Assembly: GCF_001012815.1 (NCBI RefSeq)
Contig: NZ_JYJP01000100.1
Coordinates: 1-48,585, forward strand
Length of the DNA: 48,585 bases
Reading direction: 5' to 3'
From: Vibrio mexicanus
Lineage (GTDB): Bacteria; Pseudomonadota; Gammaproteobacteria; Enterobacterales; Vibrionaceae
Under the pieces are notes generated by a model that saw only the letters and a program-made list of their open reading frames with translations, ran no database searches and was not told the origin of the DNA. Both the position numbers and the translations under genes were made by a program. Shown in pieces: positions 32,622 to 42,958 of this stretch (its first letter is position 1; each line of letters begins with the position of its first letter).

Positions 32622-33126
32622 CGTTTTTTGCTTGTCGTTGTGTGTGCTCACCATGTTGGGGTGCAGAGCCAATCAAGAGTCTCTGTCTGATTTTGTTAAA
32701 TCTGCCGAACAAAGAGCGAGACGTGAAATCGCAGATTTGCAGCCGGTTTCCGATTTTGAACCCATCACTTATGCCATGCACGAAGCCAGAGGGCCATTCT
32801 CTTTGCCACAAGCCGCTGTAGAGCAGGTGAAACCTGTTGCGAAGAAGAACTGTTGGCAACCCGCACCAAGACGAAAATCCGGCAAGCTAGAGCGTTTTTC
32901 TCTCAGCCAATTGAGGTTGAAAGGTGTGATGGGTAGCGGTGGTTCGGTTAGCGCCCTTGTTCAAACGCCGAAAGGCACCGTAGTGAATGTGAAACCGGGA
33001 CAGTATATGGGTGTGAACAATGGTCGAGTGGTCAAAGTCACCAACCAGTACCTTTTGATTAATGAAACGTTGCCTGACGGATTGGGGTGTTGGAATAAAC
33101 GTAACGTCAAATTGGCCCTGAAATAA
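32608..33126 (+). CDS. pilP: Type IV pilus lipoprotein PilP
   Basis: Periplasmic lipoprotein linking PilNO to the PilQ secretin. 172 residues with a lipobox ending LTMLGC (Cys19) and a C-terminal beta domain ('LRLKGVMGSGGSVSALVQTP', 'VNVKPGQYMGVNNGRVVKV'). It overlaps pilO by 14 bp; pilQ starts 23 bp later. Confidence 0.93.
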   Translation: MKISNVFCLSLCVLTMLGCRANQESLSDFVKSAEQRARREIADLQPVSDFEPITYAMHEARGPFSLPQAAVEQVKPVAKKNCWQPAPRRKSGKLERFSLSQLRLKGVMGSGGSVSALVQTPKGTVVNVKPGQYMGVNNGRVVKVTNQYLLINETLPDGLGCWNKRNVKLALK

Positions 33127-33149
33127 TTTAGATAAATTGGAAGATAAAA

Positions 33150-34874
33150 ATGAGTAGTAACGGAGTTCTGACAAGCTTACTAAAATGGGTTGTGGCGCAA
33201 ATGATGCTCGTTTGCCTGATCACTTCATCAGCTTTTGCTGAGGAAGATACGACGGCAGCGAATCGTCTCGAGTCGATCGACTTTCGCGTCAATAAGGAGA
33301 AAAGCGCAGTGATAGTGGTGGAGTTAGCGTCTCCATCGACGGTTGTTGACATTAAAAAAGCGCAAGAGGGCCTGAGTATTGAATTACTGGAAACGCAGGT
33401 TGGCGACGACAAACTGCAACTGTTGGATGTGGCAGACTTTGCCACTTTGGTCGACAGTATCGAGGTATTCAGGCAATCGAGTTCAGTCTTGTTGTTGGCC
33501 GAAGCAAATGCAGACTATGAATTTGATTACACCTTAAAAGGTCAGCGTTTAGAGGTAACGGTAAGCGCACCAAAAATTGAGCCTAAGGCACAGGAAAAGA
33601 GCCTACTAGATAAAGAAGGCAAACTCATATCGATTAATTTTCAAGATATCTCGGTGCGAAATGTGCTGCAGTTAATTGCAGATTATAATGGCTTCAACCT
33701 TGTGGTGTCTGATTCGGTCTCAGGCAATCTAACGTTGCGATTAGATGGAGTACCTTGGCAGCAAGTGCTGGATATAATTCTTAAGGTAAAAGGCCTCGAT
33801 AAGCGCGTAGATGGCAATGTCATCCTTATTGCTCCTAAAGAAGAGCTGGATCTTAGAGAGCAGCAGCAACTTGAGAAAGCGCGATTAGAAGAGGAACTCG
33901 GTGATCTTCACTCCGATATTCTTAAAGTGAAGTTCGCTAAAGCCTCCGATATTGCGGAAATGATTGGCGGTGAGGGCGCGGTAAACATGTTATCTGATCG
34001 CGGTTCAATCACAGTAGACGAACGCACTAACTCATTGTTGATTCGCGAGTTGCCGGACAATATTGAGGTGATTCGAGAAATTATTGCTTCACTGGATATT
34101 CCGGTTAAACAAGTACAAATTGAAGCTCGAATCGTCACAGTTAATGAAGGCAATTTGGATGAACTAGGGGTTCGTTGGGGTTTAATAAAGTCAATGGTGA
34201 CGTCAGCGTTGGTGGGTCAATAGAGAGTAATCAAATCGGCCTAATTGATGGCCTTGCACCAACCGACGGAATGCCTATACCTCTAGATAATTTATTGAAT
34301 GTTAACTTAGGGCTACCAATGCCGCAGCTTCTTCCATCGCTTTTCAGGTTTTCAAAGTTGGCGACTTATTACTTGATTTGGAACTCTCGGCGCTACAGCG
34401 CGAATCGAAAGCTGAAATCATTTCCAGCCCAAGGTTGATTACGACCAACAAAAAGCCTGCTTACATTGAGCAGGGTACTGAAATCCCTTACTTGGAATCG
34501 TCTTCAAGCGGTGCAACTTCCGTTTCGTTTAAAAAGGCGGTATTAAGTTTAAAAGTAACACCGCAAATCACGCCTGATAATCGATTAGTGCTCGACTTGA
34601 GCGTGACCCAAGATAGGCCGGGCGAAGTGGTTAAAACAGGCGTAGGGGAAGCGGTTGCTATCAATACCCAACGCATCGGCACTCAAGTATTGGTCAATAA
34701 TGGTGAAACTGTGGTTCTTGGGGCATTTATCAACACAGTTTGACTAACTCCGTAGATAAGGTACCAGTACTTGGTGATTTACCCTTGCTTGGGGCTCTGT
34801 TCCGTCGAACCTATGAGCAGGTTGGAAAAAGTGAGTTACTCATTTTTGTCACGCCTAAGGTCGTTATTCAATAA
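33150..34874 (+). CDS. pilQ: Type IV pilus secretin PilQ, three frameshifts as written
   Basis: Outer-membrane multimeric secretin through which the pilus passes. About 575 residues after adding one T near 34180, one C near 34318 and one G near 34722. The signal peptide ends at about 'ITSSAFA'. An AMIN-like domain (about 40-130) is followed by the STN domain ('ISINFQDISVRNVLQLIADYNG'), then an N-domain ('DILKVKFAKASDIAEMI'). The secretin core has 'SPRLITTNKKPAYIEQGTEIPY' and 'VPVLGDLPLLGALFRR', and the end is 'LLIFVTPKVVIQ'. Short lengths around pilMNOPQ overlaps suggest one operon. The breaks look like sequencing errors. Confidence 0.93.
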
Positions 34875-34956
34875 ATGGATAATATTATTTAGCAAGTTAT
34901 TGACTAAATTCGCGTAACCAAGCAGTAAGCTGCTGCAAAAATCAGCACAAATACTA

Positions 34957-34987
34957 AAAAGGCTCTAGTTTTCAGAGCCTTTTCTAT
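34957..34987 (+). terminator. Terminator after pilQ
   Basis: 10-bp stem AAAAGGCTCT (34957-34966) / AGAGCCTTTT (34974-34983) followed by a short T-rich tail. It separates the pil operon from aroKB. Confidence 0.88.
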
Positions 34988-35025
34988 GCTCAAAAATAAA
35001 TAGCAAAAAATAAAGTTGCATTACA

Positions 35026-35128
35026 GGCACCTTATCTAGATAATTTCGGGTCTTATCACGAATTATCTGTGAGGAATCGGTGCCACAAGCATCTCTAAAG
35101 CCAGTCTGTAACTGGTCTCTCTTGTGGC
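35026..35128 (+). promoter_or_regulatory. Structured leader upstream of aroK
   Basis: Two adjacent hairpins: AGATAATTTCG (35038-35048) pairs with CGAATTATCT (35059-35068), and GCCACAAG (35092-35099) pairs with CTTGTGGC (35121-35128) around an inner CCAG/CTGG. GGCACC (35026-35031) could instead pair with GGTGCC (35089-35094), which would compete with the second hairpin. The region lies between the pilQ terminator and aroK, within 180 bp of non-coding DNA. It could be a regulatory leader, but that is inferred. Confidence 0.4.
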
Positions 35129-35165
35129 GATGTCATTGAATTAACGTTGTAAATTACTGCTTAAC

Positions 35166-35684
35166 ATGGCTGAAAAACGCAATATTTTCCTTGTTGGCCC
35201 TATGGGTGCCGGCAAAAGCACAATTGGTAGACACCTTGCTCAATCACTTCACATGGAGTTTGTTGACTCAGACACTGTGATCGAAGAGCGTACTGGCGCA
35301 GATATCGCTTGGGTATTTGACGTAGAAGGTGAAGAAGGCTTCCGCAAACGCGAAGAGTCAGTTATTAACGACCTAACCGAAGAGCAAGGTATCGTACTTG
35401 CAACGGGTGGTGGCTCTATTCTAAGTAAAGAGAACCGCAATCGCCTGTCTGCGCGTGGTGTGGTTGTTTACCTAGAAACGACAATTGAAAAGCAGCTTGC
35501 TCGCACTAATCGCGACAAGAAGCGTCCACTGCTACAAACAGACAACCCACGTGATGTGTTGGAGTCTTTAGCAGGTGAACGCAATGGTCTGTATGAAGAA
35601 GTTGCGGATTACACCGTACGTACAGACGATCAAAGTGCAAAAGTGGTAGCCAACCAGATCGTAAAAATGCTAGAAGAACGTTAA
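35166..35684 (+). CDS. aroK: Shikimate kinase I (AroK)
   Basis: Phosphorylates shikimate at O3 with ATP in chorismate synthesis. The 172 residues start '[22 protein letters not shown]' with the Walker [10 protein letters not shown]. '[20 protein letters not shown]' and 'LATGGGSIL' are shikimate-binding motifs. The start is fixed by family conservation, but no convincing Shine-Dalgarno sequence lies in the 15 bases before it. aroB follows after 26 bp. Confidence 0.97.
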   Translation: MAEKRNIFLVGPMGAGKSTIGRHLAQSLHMEFVDSDTVIEERTGADIAWVFDVEGEEGFRKREESVINDLTEEQGIVLATGGGSILSKENRNRLSARGVVVYLETTIEKQLARTNRDKKRPLLQTDNPRDVLESLAGERNGLYEEVADYTVRTDDQSAKVVANQIVKMLEER

Positions 35685-35710
35685 TCGTTTCTTTAATCGG
35701 AGAGCAAACC

Positions 35711-36817
35711 ATGGAACGGATTACGGTCAGTCTCGGTGAGCGTAGCTACCCAATCTCTATCGGTGCCGGATTATTCAATGATCCGGCCCACCTTTTTACT
35801 TTATCTCAAAGACAAAAGCTATCTGGCAAACAAAAAGTTGTCGTAATCAGTAACGTTACGGTCGCGCCACTTTATGCCGATAAAATTTTAAGTCTGATTG
35901 AACAATTAGGTTGTCAGGCCTCTCTTCTTACTCTGCCAGATGGCGAACAGTACAAGTCACTAGAAACTTTTAACCAAGTGATGAACTTCCTATTGGAAGG
36001 GAATTACAGCCGCGATGTGGTTGTGGTTGCGTTAGGTGGTGGTGTTATCGGTGATCTCGTTGGTTTCTCTGCTGCGTGTTATCAGCGCGGTGTAGACTTT
36101 ATTCAAATTCCAACCACTTTGCTTTCACAAGTCGATTCTTCAGTGGGCGGTAAAACCGCAGTGAACCATCCGCTTGGCAAGAACATGATCGGTGCTTTCT
36201 ACCAGCCGAAAGCGGTGGTGATTGATACTGATTGTTTATCTACTTTGCCTGAAAGAGAGTTTGCTGCAGGTGTGGCAGAGGTGATCAAGTACGGCATCAT
36301 CTACGATCAAGATTTCTTCGTTTGGCTAGAAGAGAACATGGATAAACTCTATGCTCTTGATCAGCAAGCATTAACTTACGCGATTGCACGTTGTTGTGAA
36401 ATTAAAGCAGAAGTGGTTGCTCAAGACGAAAAAGAGTCTGGAATTCGTGCATTGCTGAATCTAGGTCATACTTTTGGCCATGCTATTGAAGCTGAACTCG
36501 GTTATGGTAAATGGCTACACGGTGAAGCAGTTTCTTCGGGTACGGTAATGGCAGCCAAAACGGCTCAGCTGCAAGGTTTGATTTCTGAGCAGCAGGTTGA
36601 ACGAATCATTTCTATACTCAAGAAGGCGAAATTGCCAATTCACACCCCTGAGAGTATGTCTTTCGACGACTTTATGAAGCACATGATGCGCGACAAAAAA
36701 GTACTTTCTGGTGAGCTTCGCTTAGTTCTGCCAACCAGTATCGGTAGTGCAGAAGTAGTCAAAGGTGTGCCAGAGTCGGTGATCGAACAAGCTATCGATT
36801 TTTGTCGCACACTGTAG
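35711..36817 (+). CDS. aroB: 3-dehydroquinate synthase (AroB)
   Basis: Converts DAHP to 3-dehydroquinate, step two of the shikimate pathway; NAD+ and metal dependent. The 368 residues include '[19 protein letters not shown]' (NAD binding), '[22 protein letters not shown]', and the metal ligands in '[13 protein letters not shown]' and 'HGEAVSSG'. GGAG precedes the ATG. Located between aroK and damX as in other gammaproteobacteria. Confidence 0.97.
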   Translation: MERITVSLGERSYPISIGAGLFNDPAHLFTLSQRQKLSGKQKVVVISNVTVAPLYADKILSLIEQLGCQASLLTLPDGEQYKSLETFNQVMNFLLEGNYSRDVVVVALGGGVIGDLVGFSAACYQRGVDFIQIPTTLLSQVDSSVGGKTAVNHPLGKNMIGAFYQPKAVVIDTDCLSTLPEREFAAGVAEVIKYGIIYDQDFFVWLEENMDKLYALDQQALTYAIARCCEIKAEVVAQDEKESGIRALLNLGHTFGHAIEAELGYGKWLHGEAVSSGTVMAAKTAQLQGLISEQQVERIISILKKAKLPIHTPESMSFDDFMKHMMRDKKVLSGELRLVLPTSIGSAEVVKGVPESVIEQAIDFCRTL

Positions 36818-36870
36818 TTTAGGTATAGTTTCGATAAAGGTAGACAGAAATCTGTCTCTAGGACGGCTGA

Positions 36871-38403
36871 ATGAGTTTGTCGCATGAGTTGGAGTTGGAG
36901 TCCCAGTTAGAGCTTTTGGAGCGCTTACAACTTCTCACCAATTTTGGTTCTAATCTGATCACTGTAGGTGGAGCTCAAGGCTCAGGTAAGTCTTGGCTCG
37001 CCCAGCATTATTTGGAATCTTGGGCTGAAGATAAAAACCAATCTCTACTCATGTGTCATCCTAACCAGGATGACAACCAGCGCCGTTCTACCATTCTCAA
37101 TCAAATCGTTTCTGACCCTTATTACAATCCCCAAGACAGCTTAGTTGACAGCCTCGCGACAATTCTTGATGGCGAGTCTTGCGATGTTGTGATCGTTATT
37201 GACGATGCCCACCTACTTAACGAGTCATTGATCTCCGAGCTTTGGATGCTCGTGCTTGAGTCTCAAGCAAACCCCAAATGGACAGTCAATGTTGTGCTGT
37301 TCGCACAATCGAATAGCTTGGAGTCTTTATTAACTCGTTTGAGTTATGGTCAAGAACATAAACCGATCGATTTAGAAATAGAGCCATTAAATCAAGAAGA
37401 AGCGGACAGATTCTTTGAACATTTGGTGATGCGCTATGTCGAAGATGATATGGAACGTCGAGCACGCAGTGCGTATCGAAAAGTAAAACTTTTACCGGGT
37501 GAAATTATGGCGATTGGCGAACAGAAAGTGGAAAAACGGATCATTATCCGCTCAATAGTGGGCTCTCCAATAAATATTGCTTTGATTGTTGTGGTGCTAC
37601 TTCTGTTGTTGGGAGGTGGATACTGGTGGATGATGTCACAGCCTTCGCCAGATGAGCGAGCCGAGCAGATTGCAAGTAACCTTGAACAAACCGTTATTCC
37701 AACACTGCCTGAATTGAACTCAGGTGAACAGAGCCAAATGGCTGACCAAAACATGGAAAATGTCGATGGCACGCCAGATGATATGCAAAATCCAAGTTTT
37801 GATGGTGCTGTTGATGATTCCCTATCTTTACCGCCAGATTTAGTGGGTGATGCCGCGAGTGTAGGCAGCGCAGAAGATGAAAACCAACGTGTGGTGATCA
37901 CCTCTGATGTTGTTGATGCGATCATGGAAGGCAAAGCGGATGAAGCCGATACTCAAGTGATTGATGATGTTGTTGAACAAGCAACAGTAACAACGGAAGT
38001 GAGCGATCCTTCCCAAGTGAATTCGACAACGTCAAACGAGCCAGAAAGTGCGTTAGCGGTTGAGCCTATCGTAGAAGAGGCCCCTGAAACCATCATCCGA
38101 TTCTCGTTTGCCCGTGAAGAGCTCAAAGCTTACTCGCCGCGCAGTTACACTTTGCAGCTAGCGGCGATGAACACTTTAGAAGAAGTGCAGCGATTTATCG
38201 ATGAGCATGACCTTGATGGTCAAGTCTATGTTTATCCTACCGTGCGTGGCGACTTGGATTGGTACATCGTGACGTTCAGCAATTACCCAACCATTCAAGT
38301 GGCAAGAGATGCAGTTGCAACGCTGTCTCAAGAGCTGCAGCAATTGGACCCTTGGGCGAAGTCTTTGAGTCAAGTTCACCGAGAAATCGACCGAACGAAT
38401 TAA
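36871..38403 (+). CDS. damX: Cell-division SPOR protein DamX
   Basis: Inner-membrane division protein that binds septal peptidoglycan through its SPOR domain. The 510 residues have an N-terminal AAA-type ATPase region (Walker A GAQGSGKS at 34-41, Walker B-like 'VVIVIDDAHLL'), a transmembrane helix at about 231-253, an acidic low-complexity periplasmic linker (about 255-410), and a C-terminal SPOR domain ('SYTLQLAAMNTLEEVQRFI'). The retained ATPase domain is usual in Vibrio but absent from E. coli DamX. Located between aroB and dam. Confidence 0.92.
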   Translation: MSLSHELELESQLELLERLQLLTNFGSNLITVGGAQGSGKSWLAQHYLESWAEDKNQSLLMCHPNQDDNQRRSTILNQIVSDPYYNPQDSLVDSLATILDGESCDVVIVIDDAHLLNESLISELWMLVLESQANPKWTVNVVLFAQSNSLESLLTRLSYGQEHKPIDLEIEPLNQEEADRFFEHLVMRYVEDDMERRARSAYRKVKLLPGEIMAIGEQKVEKRIIIRSIVGSPINIALIVVVLLLLLGGGYWWMMSQPSPDERAEQIASNLEQTVIPTLPELNSGEQSQMADQNMENVDGTPDDMQNPSFDGAVDDSLSLPPDLVGDAASVGSAEDENQRVVITSDVVDAIMEGKADEADTQVIDDVVEQATVTTEVSDPSQVNSTTSNEPESALAVEPIVEEAPETIIRFSFAREELKAYSPRSYTLQLAAMNTLEEVQRFIDEHDLDGQVYVYPTVRGDLDWYIVTFSNYPTIQVARDAVATLSQELQQLDPWAKSLSQVHREIDRTN

Positions 38404-38492
38404 CGAGCTAAAGATAAATTGGTCGTTTGGGTAAAGCTTGAAAATATGATACATTCCGCAGCCTTATTTGTGGTTGATAGACAGAGCAGTAG

Positions 38493-39317
38493 ATGAAAAA
38501 GCAGCGCGCCTTTCTTAAATGGGCTGGCGGAAAATATGGCCTAGTCGAAGATATTCAGCGTCACCTGCCTGCTGCTCGTAAGTTGGTGGAACCCTTCGTG
38601 GGAGCCGGGTCTATTTTCTTAAATACCGACTACGACCAATACCTTCTTGCTGATATCAACCCTGATCTCATCAACCTCTACAATCTTCTCAAAGAGAGCC
38701 CTGAAAACTACATTGCAGAGTCAAAGCGTTGGTTTACGCCTGAGTACAATCGCAAAGAGGTTTACCTTGATGTGCGCGCTCAGTTCAATAAAACCGACGA
38801 TGTGATGTATCGCTCTCAAGCCTTCTTGTACATGAACCGCTTTGGCTTTAATGGCCTGTGTCGTTATAACAAGAAAGGCGGCTTCAATGTGCCGTTTGGC
38901 TCATACAAAAAACCTTACTTCCCAGAAGCTGAGTTGGAGTTCTTTGCCGAAAAAGCCAAGAAAGCGACGTTTATTTGTGAAGGCTACACAGAGACGTTCA
39001 AGCGCGCTCGCAAAGGCTGTGTGGTGTATTGTGACCCTCCGTATGCGCCGCTTTCTACCACTGCCAATTTCACCTCTTATGCGGGGAATGGTTTCTCGCT
39101 CGATGACCAAGCAGCGCTTGCCGATGTGGCTGAGAAAACAGCGCAAGAGCGCGGTATTCCTGTACTCATCTCCAATCACGACACCACACTGACTCGCCGT
39201 TTGTACCATGGCGCTGACCTTAACGTGGTCAAAGTGAAGCGAACCATCAGCCGAAATGGCGCTGGCCGCAACAAAGTCGATGAGCTGTTGGCGCTTTTCA
39301 ACGCCAAAGAATCCTAA
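38493..39317 (+). CDS. dam: DNA adenine methylase (Dam)
   Basis: Methylates adenine N6 in GATC sites; directs mismatch repair and replication timing, and is known to be needed for replication of chromosome II in Vibrio. The 274 residues start with 'RAFLKWAGGKYGLVEDI' (AdoMet-binding motif I). Further motifs are 'EPFVGAGSIFLN' and the catalytic DPPY at about residue 180. Length matches E. coli Dam (278). rpe follows after 141 bp. Confidence 0.97.
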   Translation: MKKQRAFLKWAGGKYGLVEDIQRHLPAARKLVEPFVGAGSIFLNTDYDQYLLADINPDLINLYNLLKESPENYIAESKRWFTPEYNRKEVYLDVRAQFNKTDDVMYRSQAFLYMNRFGFNGLCRYNKKGGFNVPFGSYKKPYFPEAELEFFAEKAKKATFICEGYTETFKRARKGCVVYCDPPYAPLSTTANFTSYAGNGFSLDDQAALADVAEKTAQERGIPVLISNHDTTLTRRLYHGADLNVVKVKRTISRNGAGRNKVDELLALFNAKES

Positions 39318-39458
39318 TAACTGTTCATTAATCACTACTCACTTATGGCGAAAGGCTAGGACTTTTCTCGACCATTAGGTAGAATTGCGGGCGAAATCTG
39401 CTCACTTCGAGTCAAATTCTCGAGCAGAAACCCCAATTCAAATACTTAGAGGTCAGGC

Positions 39459-40130
39459 ATGAAAGATTTCCTAATCGCACCATCCATTTTATCTGCAGAT
39501 TTTGCGCGTCTTGGTGAAGACGTAGAGAAAGTACTCGCAGCGGGCGCGGATGTGGTTCACTTCGATGTAATGGACAACCATTACGTTCCAAACCTGACTT
39601 TTGGTGCGCCTGTGTGTAAAGCACTGCGTGATTACGGCATTACGGCGCCTATCGATGTTCACCTTATGGTGAAGCCAGTTGATCGCATCATCCCTGACTT
39701 TGCTAAAGCGGGTGCATCGATGATTACCTTCCACGTTGAAGCGTCTGAGCACGTGGATCGTACCCTGCAACTGATCAAAGAGCACGGCTGTCAGGCGGGT
39801 GTGGTACTAAACCCAGCGACGCCGCTTTCTTGCCTTGAATTTATCATGGATAAAGTGGACTTGATTCTACTGATGTCGGTAAACCCTGGTTTTGGTGGCC
39901 AGTCCTTCATCCCTCACACTTTAGATAAGCTGCGTGCAGTTCGTAAGCTTATCGATGAGTCTGGCCGTGATATTCGCCTAGAGATTGACGGCGGCGTGAA
40001 GGTGGAAAATATTCGCGAAATCGCAGAAGCGGGCGCGGATATGTTCGTTGCAGGTTCGGCAATCTTCAACCAACCTGATTACAAACAGGTGATTGACGAA
40101 ATGCGTGCAGAGCTAGCGAAAACCAAGTAG
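39459..40130 (+). CDS. rpe: Ribulose-phosphate 3-epimerase (Rpe)
   Basis: Interconverts ribulose 5-phosphate and xylulose 5-phosphate. 223-residue TIM barrel with '[16 protein letters not shown]', '[16 protein letters not shown]', 'DVHLMV', '[18 protein letters not shown]' and '[11 protein letters not shown]', all family motifs. AGAGG ribosome binding site upstream. Followed by a strong terminator at 40150. Confidence 0.97.
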   Translation: MKDFLIAPSILSADFARLGEDVEKVLAAGADVVHFDVMDNHYVPNLTFGAPVCKALRDYGITAPIDVHLMVKPVDRIIPDFAKAGASMITFHVEASEHVDRTLQLIKEHGCQAGVVLNPATPLSCLEFIMDKVDLILLMSVNPGFGGQSFIPHTLDKLRAVRKLIDESGRDIRLEIDGGVKVENIREIAEAGADMFVAGSAIFNQPDYKQVIDEMRAELAKTK

Positions 40131-40149
40131 TTTTACTTTATTGATTTAA

Positions 40150-40183
40150 ATGACGAGCCTCATTGTAGGCTCGTCATCTTTTT
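40150..40183 (+). terminator. Terminator between rpe and gph
   Basis: 11-bp stem ATGACGAGCCT (40150-40160) / AGGCTCGTCAT (40167-40177) followed by CTTTTTT. Because an ATG at 40150 lies inside this stem, it is not a real start for gph. Confidence 0.92.
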
Positions 40184-40200
40184 TGGGAATGGATGTAACC

Positions 40201-40883
40201 ATGATTAAACTGATTGCCTTTGATTTGGATGGAACCTTGCTTGATAGCGTGCCAGATTTGGCATTGGCGGCAGACAGAACCGTTCAAGCGCTTGGCTTTC
40301 CACCGGTATCGGAAGAGCAAGTCCGTGACTATGTGGGCAATGGTGCCGATGTGCTAATTGGTCGCTCACTGAGTCAAAGCCTAACTATCGATAGCAACCT
40401 AAGCGAAGAGCTACGTGCTAAAGCGCGAGTGATGTTCGATGAGAACTACGAGCTAACGGGCCATAAGCTAAGTCACCTGTATGACAATGTATACTCGACC
40501 TTAAAAGAGTTACATGCGGCGGGCTTTACCTTGCATTGGTTACCAATAAGCCTTCTAAGTTTGTACCCGATGTTCTAGCAAAACATGGTATTGATGGCTT
40601 TTTCTCAGACGTGATTGGTGGTGACACCTTTGCTGAAAAGAAACCTAACCCAATGGCTCTAAACTGGCTGCTGGAAAAGCATCAGTGTGACCCCCGTGAA
40701 ATGATGATGGTGGGTGACTCAAAGAACGATATCTTGGCGGCGAAGAATGCAGGTTGCCAGTCGTTTGGCCTCACCTATGGTTACAACCATGGTGAGCCGA
40801 TTTCAGCGTCTAACCCTGATCATGTCGCCGATAATGTCTCAGCACTGCTTGATATTGTGCAGGTCGGCGCAGAAACCGAGTAA
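40201..40883 (+). CDS. gph: Phosphoglycolate phosphatase (Gph), one frameshift as written
   Basis: HAD-family phosphatase that removes 2-phosphoglycolate. About 227 residues after restoring one G near 40533 (in 'AAGFTLALVTNKPSKFVPD'). 'IAFDLDGTLLDSVPDLALAAD' is HAD motif I, 'VTNKPS' motif II, and 'MMMVGDSKNDILAAKNAGC' motif IV. The start at 40201 is preferred because it is past the rpe terminator; an in-frame ATG at 40189 remains possible. Located between rpe and trpS as in E. coli. Confidence 0.94.
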
Positions 40884-40932
40884 AAGTTCACTTTCGCTAC
40901 TAGCAATATACTTGCTAATGAGTACACTGAGT

Positions 40933-40975
40933 AAACCGTGTTATTTCGCCAGTTGGCGCAAATGCACGGTTTTTT
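40933..40975 (+). terminator. Terminator between gph and trpS
   Basis: AAACCGTG (40933-40940) pairs with CACGGTTT (40965-40972) around an inner CGCC/GGCG stem, and a T run follows. The ATG-less upstream frame of trpS runs through it, which supports the downstream trpS start. Confidence 0.8.
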
Positions 40976-41015
40976 CATTTATCTATTTCATAAAGAAGTC
41001 AAAGGAATTATTCCC

Positions 41016-42053
41016 ATGAGCAAACCCATTGTATTGAGTGGTGTTCAACCATCTGGTGAACTAAGTATCGGTAACTACCTGGGTGCTCTACGTCAATGGC
41101 AACAGATGCAAGACGACTACGATTGCCAATACTGTGTTGTAGACCTTCATGCGATTACGGTTCGTCAAGATCCTAAAGCCCTGCACGAAGCGACTCTAGA
41201 CGCATTAGCAATCTGTTTGGCGGTTGGCGTTGATCCAAAGAAGAGCACGCTATTTGTTCAGTCACATGTACCAGAGCATGCTCAACTTGGTTGGCTTCTT
41301 AACTGTTACACCCAGATGGGTGAGTTGAGCCGCATGACTCAGTTTAAAGATAAGTCTGCGCGTTACTCAAAAGATTCATCGAGCCAGTTTGGTGATGTAA
41401 ACGTTGGTTTGTTTGACTACCCAGTGCTTATGGCGGCTGATATTTTGCTTTATGGTGCGCATCAAGTGCCAGTAGGCAGCGATCAGAAGCAGCACCTTGA
41501 GCTAGCGCGTGATATCGCGAACCGTTTCAATAACATTTACTCGCCAGAGCAGCCGATCTTCCAAGTACCAGAGCCTTACATTCCAACCGTGAATGCGCGT
41601 GTAATGAGCCTGCAAGATGCAACGAAGAAGATGTCTAAGTCTGATGACAACCGTAAGAACGTTATTACGCTACTTGAAGAGCCTAAGTCGATCATCAAGA
41701 AGATCAACAAAGCTCAAACCGATGCTGAAACGCCACCACGTATTGCGCACGACTGGGAAAACAAAGCGGGTATTTCTAACCTAATGGGTCTTTACTCTGC
41801 CGCGACAGGCAAGAGCTTTGAAGAGATTGAAGCGCAATACCAAGACGTTGAAATGTATGGTCCGTTTAAGAAAGATGTCGGTCAAGCAATCGTGGCCATG
41901 CTAGAACCAATTCAAGCGGAATATCATCGCATCCGCGCAGATCGCGCGTATATGGATGAAGTGATGAAGCAGGGCGCAGAGAAAGCATCAGCGCGCGCAG
42001 CAGAAACACTGAAGAAAGCGTACGCAGCGGTCGGTTTTGTGGCTCGCCCATAA
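41016..42053 (+). CDS. trpS: Tryptophanyl-tRNA synthetase (TrpS)
   Basis: Class Ic aminoacyl-tRNA synthetase that charges tRNA-Trp. 345 residues from the ATG at 41016 ([21 protein letters not shown]), preceded by AAAGGA. The longer TTG-initiated frame from 40938 runs through the gph terminator and is not conserved. [14 protein letters not shown] is the HIGH-type motif and KKMSKSDDN the KMSKS loop. Followed by a terminator. Confidence 0.97.
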   Translation: MSKPIVLSGVQPSGELSIGNYLGALRQWQQMQDDYDCQYCVVDLHAITVRQDPKALHEATLDALAICLAVGVDPKKSTLFVQSHVPEHAQLGWLLNCYTQMGELSRMTQFKDKSARYSKDSSSQFGDVNVGLFDYPVLMAADILLYGAHQVPVGSDQKQHLELARDIANRFNNIYSPEQPIFQVPEPYIPTVNARVMSLQDATKKMSKSDDNRKNVITLLEEPKSIIKKINKAQTDAETPPRIAHDWENKAGISNLMGLYSAATGKSFEEIEAQYQDVEMYGPFKKDVGQAIVAMLEPIQAEYHRIRADRAYMDEVMKQGAEKASARAAETLKKAYAAVGFVARP

Positions 42054-42089
42054 ATTGATTTAAGCCTTTTCTTAAAAGGTTAGCTTTAG

Positions 42090-42117
42090 AAAGGTCAGCG
42101 AAAGCTGGCCTTTTTAT
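42090..42117 (+). terminator. Terminator after trpS
   Basis: 10-bp stem AAAGGTCAGC / GCTGGCCTTT with a GAAA loop, followed by a T tract. Confidence 0.9.
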
Positions 42118-42245
42118 TTATGGCCTTTAACTACTCGTTTGAGCTTTTGTCGCTGCTGGTGGTTGTTGTTGAGTAATTTATCCTTGCCTTTCTCTCGCGC
42201 TGCTGCACAATACCGCTGTCTTTTGAATTTAGCCCTTATGCAAGC

Positions 42246-42824
42246 ATGTTACTCATCATCGATAACTACGATTCTTTCACCTATAACCTCTATCAGTATT
42301 TCTGTGAGCTAGGGGCCGAGGTGCAAGTTGCGCGCAATGATGAGATTACATTGGCCGAAATTGAGGCGCTCAATCCCACTCATTTAGTCATTTCACCCGG
42401 GCCATGTACGCCAAATGAAGCGGGCATATCCTTGGATGCAATTCGTCATTTTGCGGGTAAGTTGCCAATTCTGGGTGTGTGTTTGGGCCATCAAGCAATA
42501 GCCCAAGTTTTTGGTGGAGAAGTGGTACGCGCGCGACAAGTGATGCATGGCAAAACTTCACCAATCACGCACAATGGCAAGAGCATCTTCCTCGGCCTGA
42601 ATAACCCTCTTACCGTGACTCGCTACCACTCTTTAGTAGTTAAAAATGGCACCTTGCCTGATCAGTTCGAGCTGACCGCGTGGACTGAGCTGGACAACGG
42701 TGAAATGGATGAAATCATGGGTTACCAACACCGAACCTTGCCCATTGACGCTGTTCAGTTCCATCCAGAGTCAATCAAAACTGAGCAAGGCCATGAGCTA
42801 TTGGCCAACTTTTTGAAACGCTGA
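42246..42824 (+). CDS. pabA: Glutamine amidotransferase, aminodeoxychorismate/anthranilate synthase component II (PabA)
   Basis: Class I glutamine amidotransferase supplying ammonia to PabB for 4-aminobenzoate (folate), or to TrpE. 192 residues: '[19 protein letters not shown]' at the start, 'VISPGPCTP', nucleophile Cys79 in LGVCLGHQA, and the His/Glu pair in '[12 protein letters not shown]'. No trp genes are nearby and in vibrios this gene neighbours argD, so PabA is preferred over TrpG. Here a sensor pair lies between it and argD. Confidence 0.9.
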   Translation: MLLIIDNYDSFTYNLYQYFCELGAEVQVARNDEITLAEIEALNPTHLVISPGPCTPNEAGISLDAIRHFAGKLPILGVCLGHQAIAQVFGGEVVRARQVMHGKTSPITHNGKSIFLGLNNPLTVTRYHSLVVKNGTLPDQFELTAWTELDNGEMDEIMGYQHRTLPIDAVQFHPESIKTEQGHELLANFLKR

Positions 42825-42958
42825 TCATTACTCGCTATTGATTGATCGTTACTCTTTATATTCTCACTCTCGATACCAATCGATAACAGCTCTCTATTTT
42901 GACTTCGAGTTAAATCCTCCTACGCTTTTAATATAACTCTAAAGTGTAAGGGCTCCCT

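Noticed and set aside
37434..37934. 166-codon open frame antisense to damX
   Set aside because: Serine-rich mirror of the acidic DamX linker; DamX is continuous on the other strand.
38901..39335. 144-codon open frame antisense to dam
   Set aside because: It overlaps the DPPY-containing part of Dam, which is clearly coding in the plus frame.
40150..40200. Upstream ATG at 40150 as the gph start
   Set aside because: The ATG is part of the rpe terminator stem; starts at 40201 or 40189 lie beyond it.
40938..41015. TTG-initiated 26-residue N-terminal extension of TrpS
   Set aside because: It reads through the gph terminator hairpin; the ATG at 41016 has a good AAAGGA site and a conserved N-terminus.
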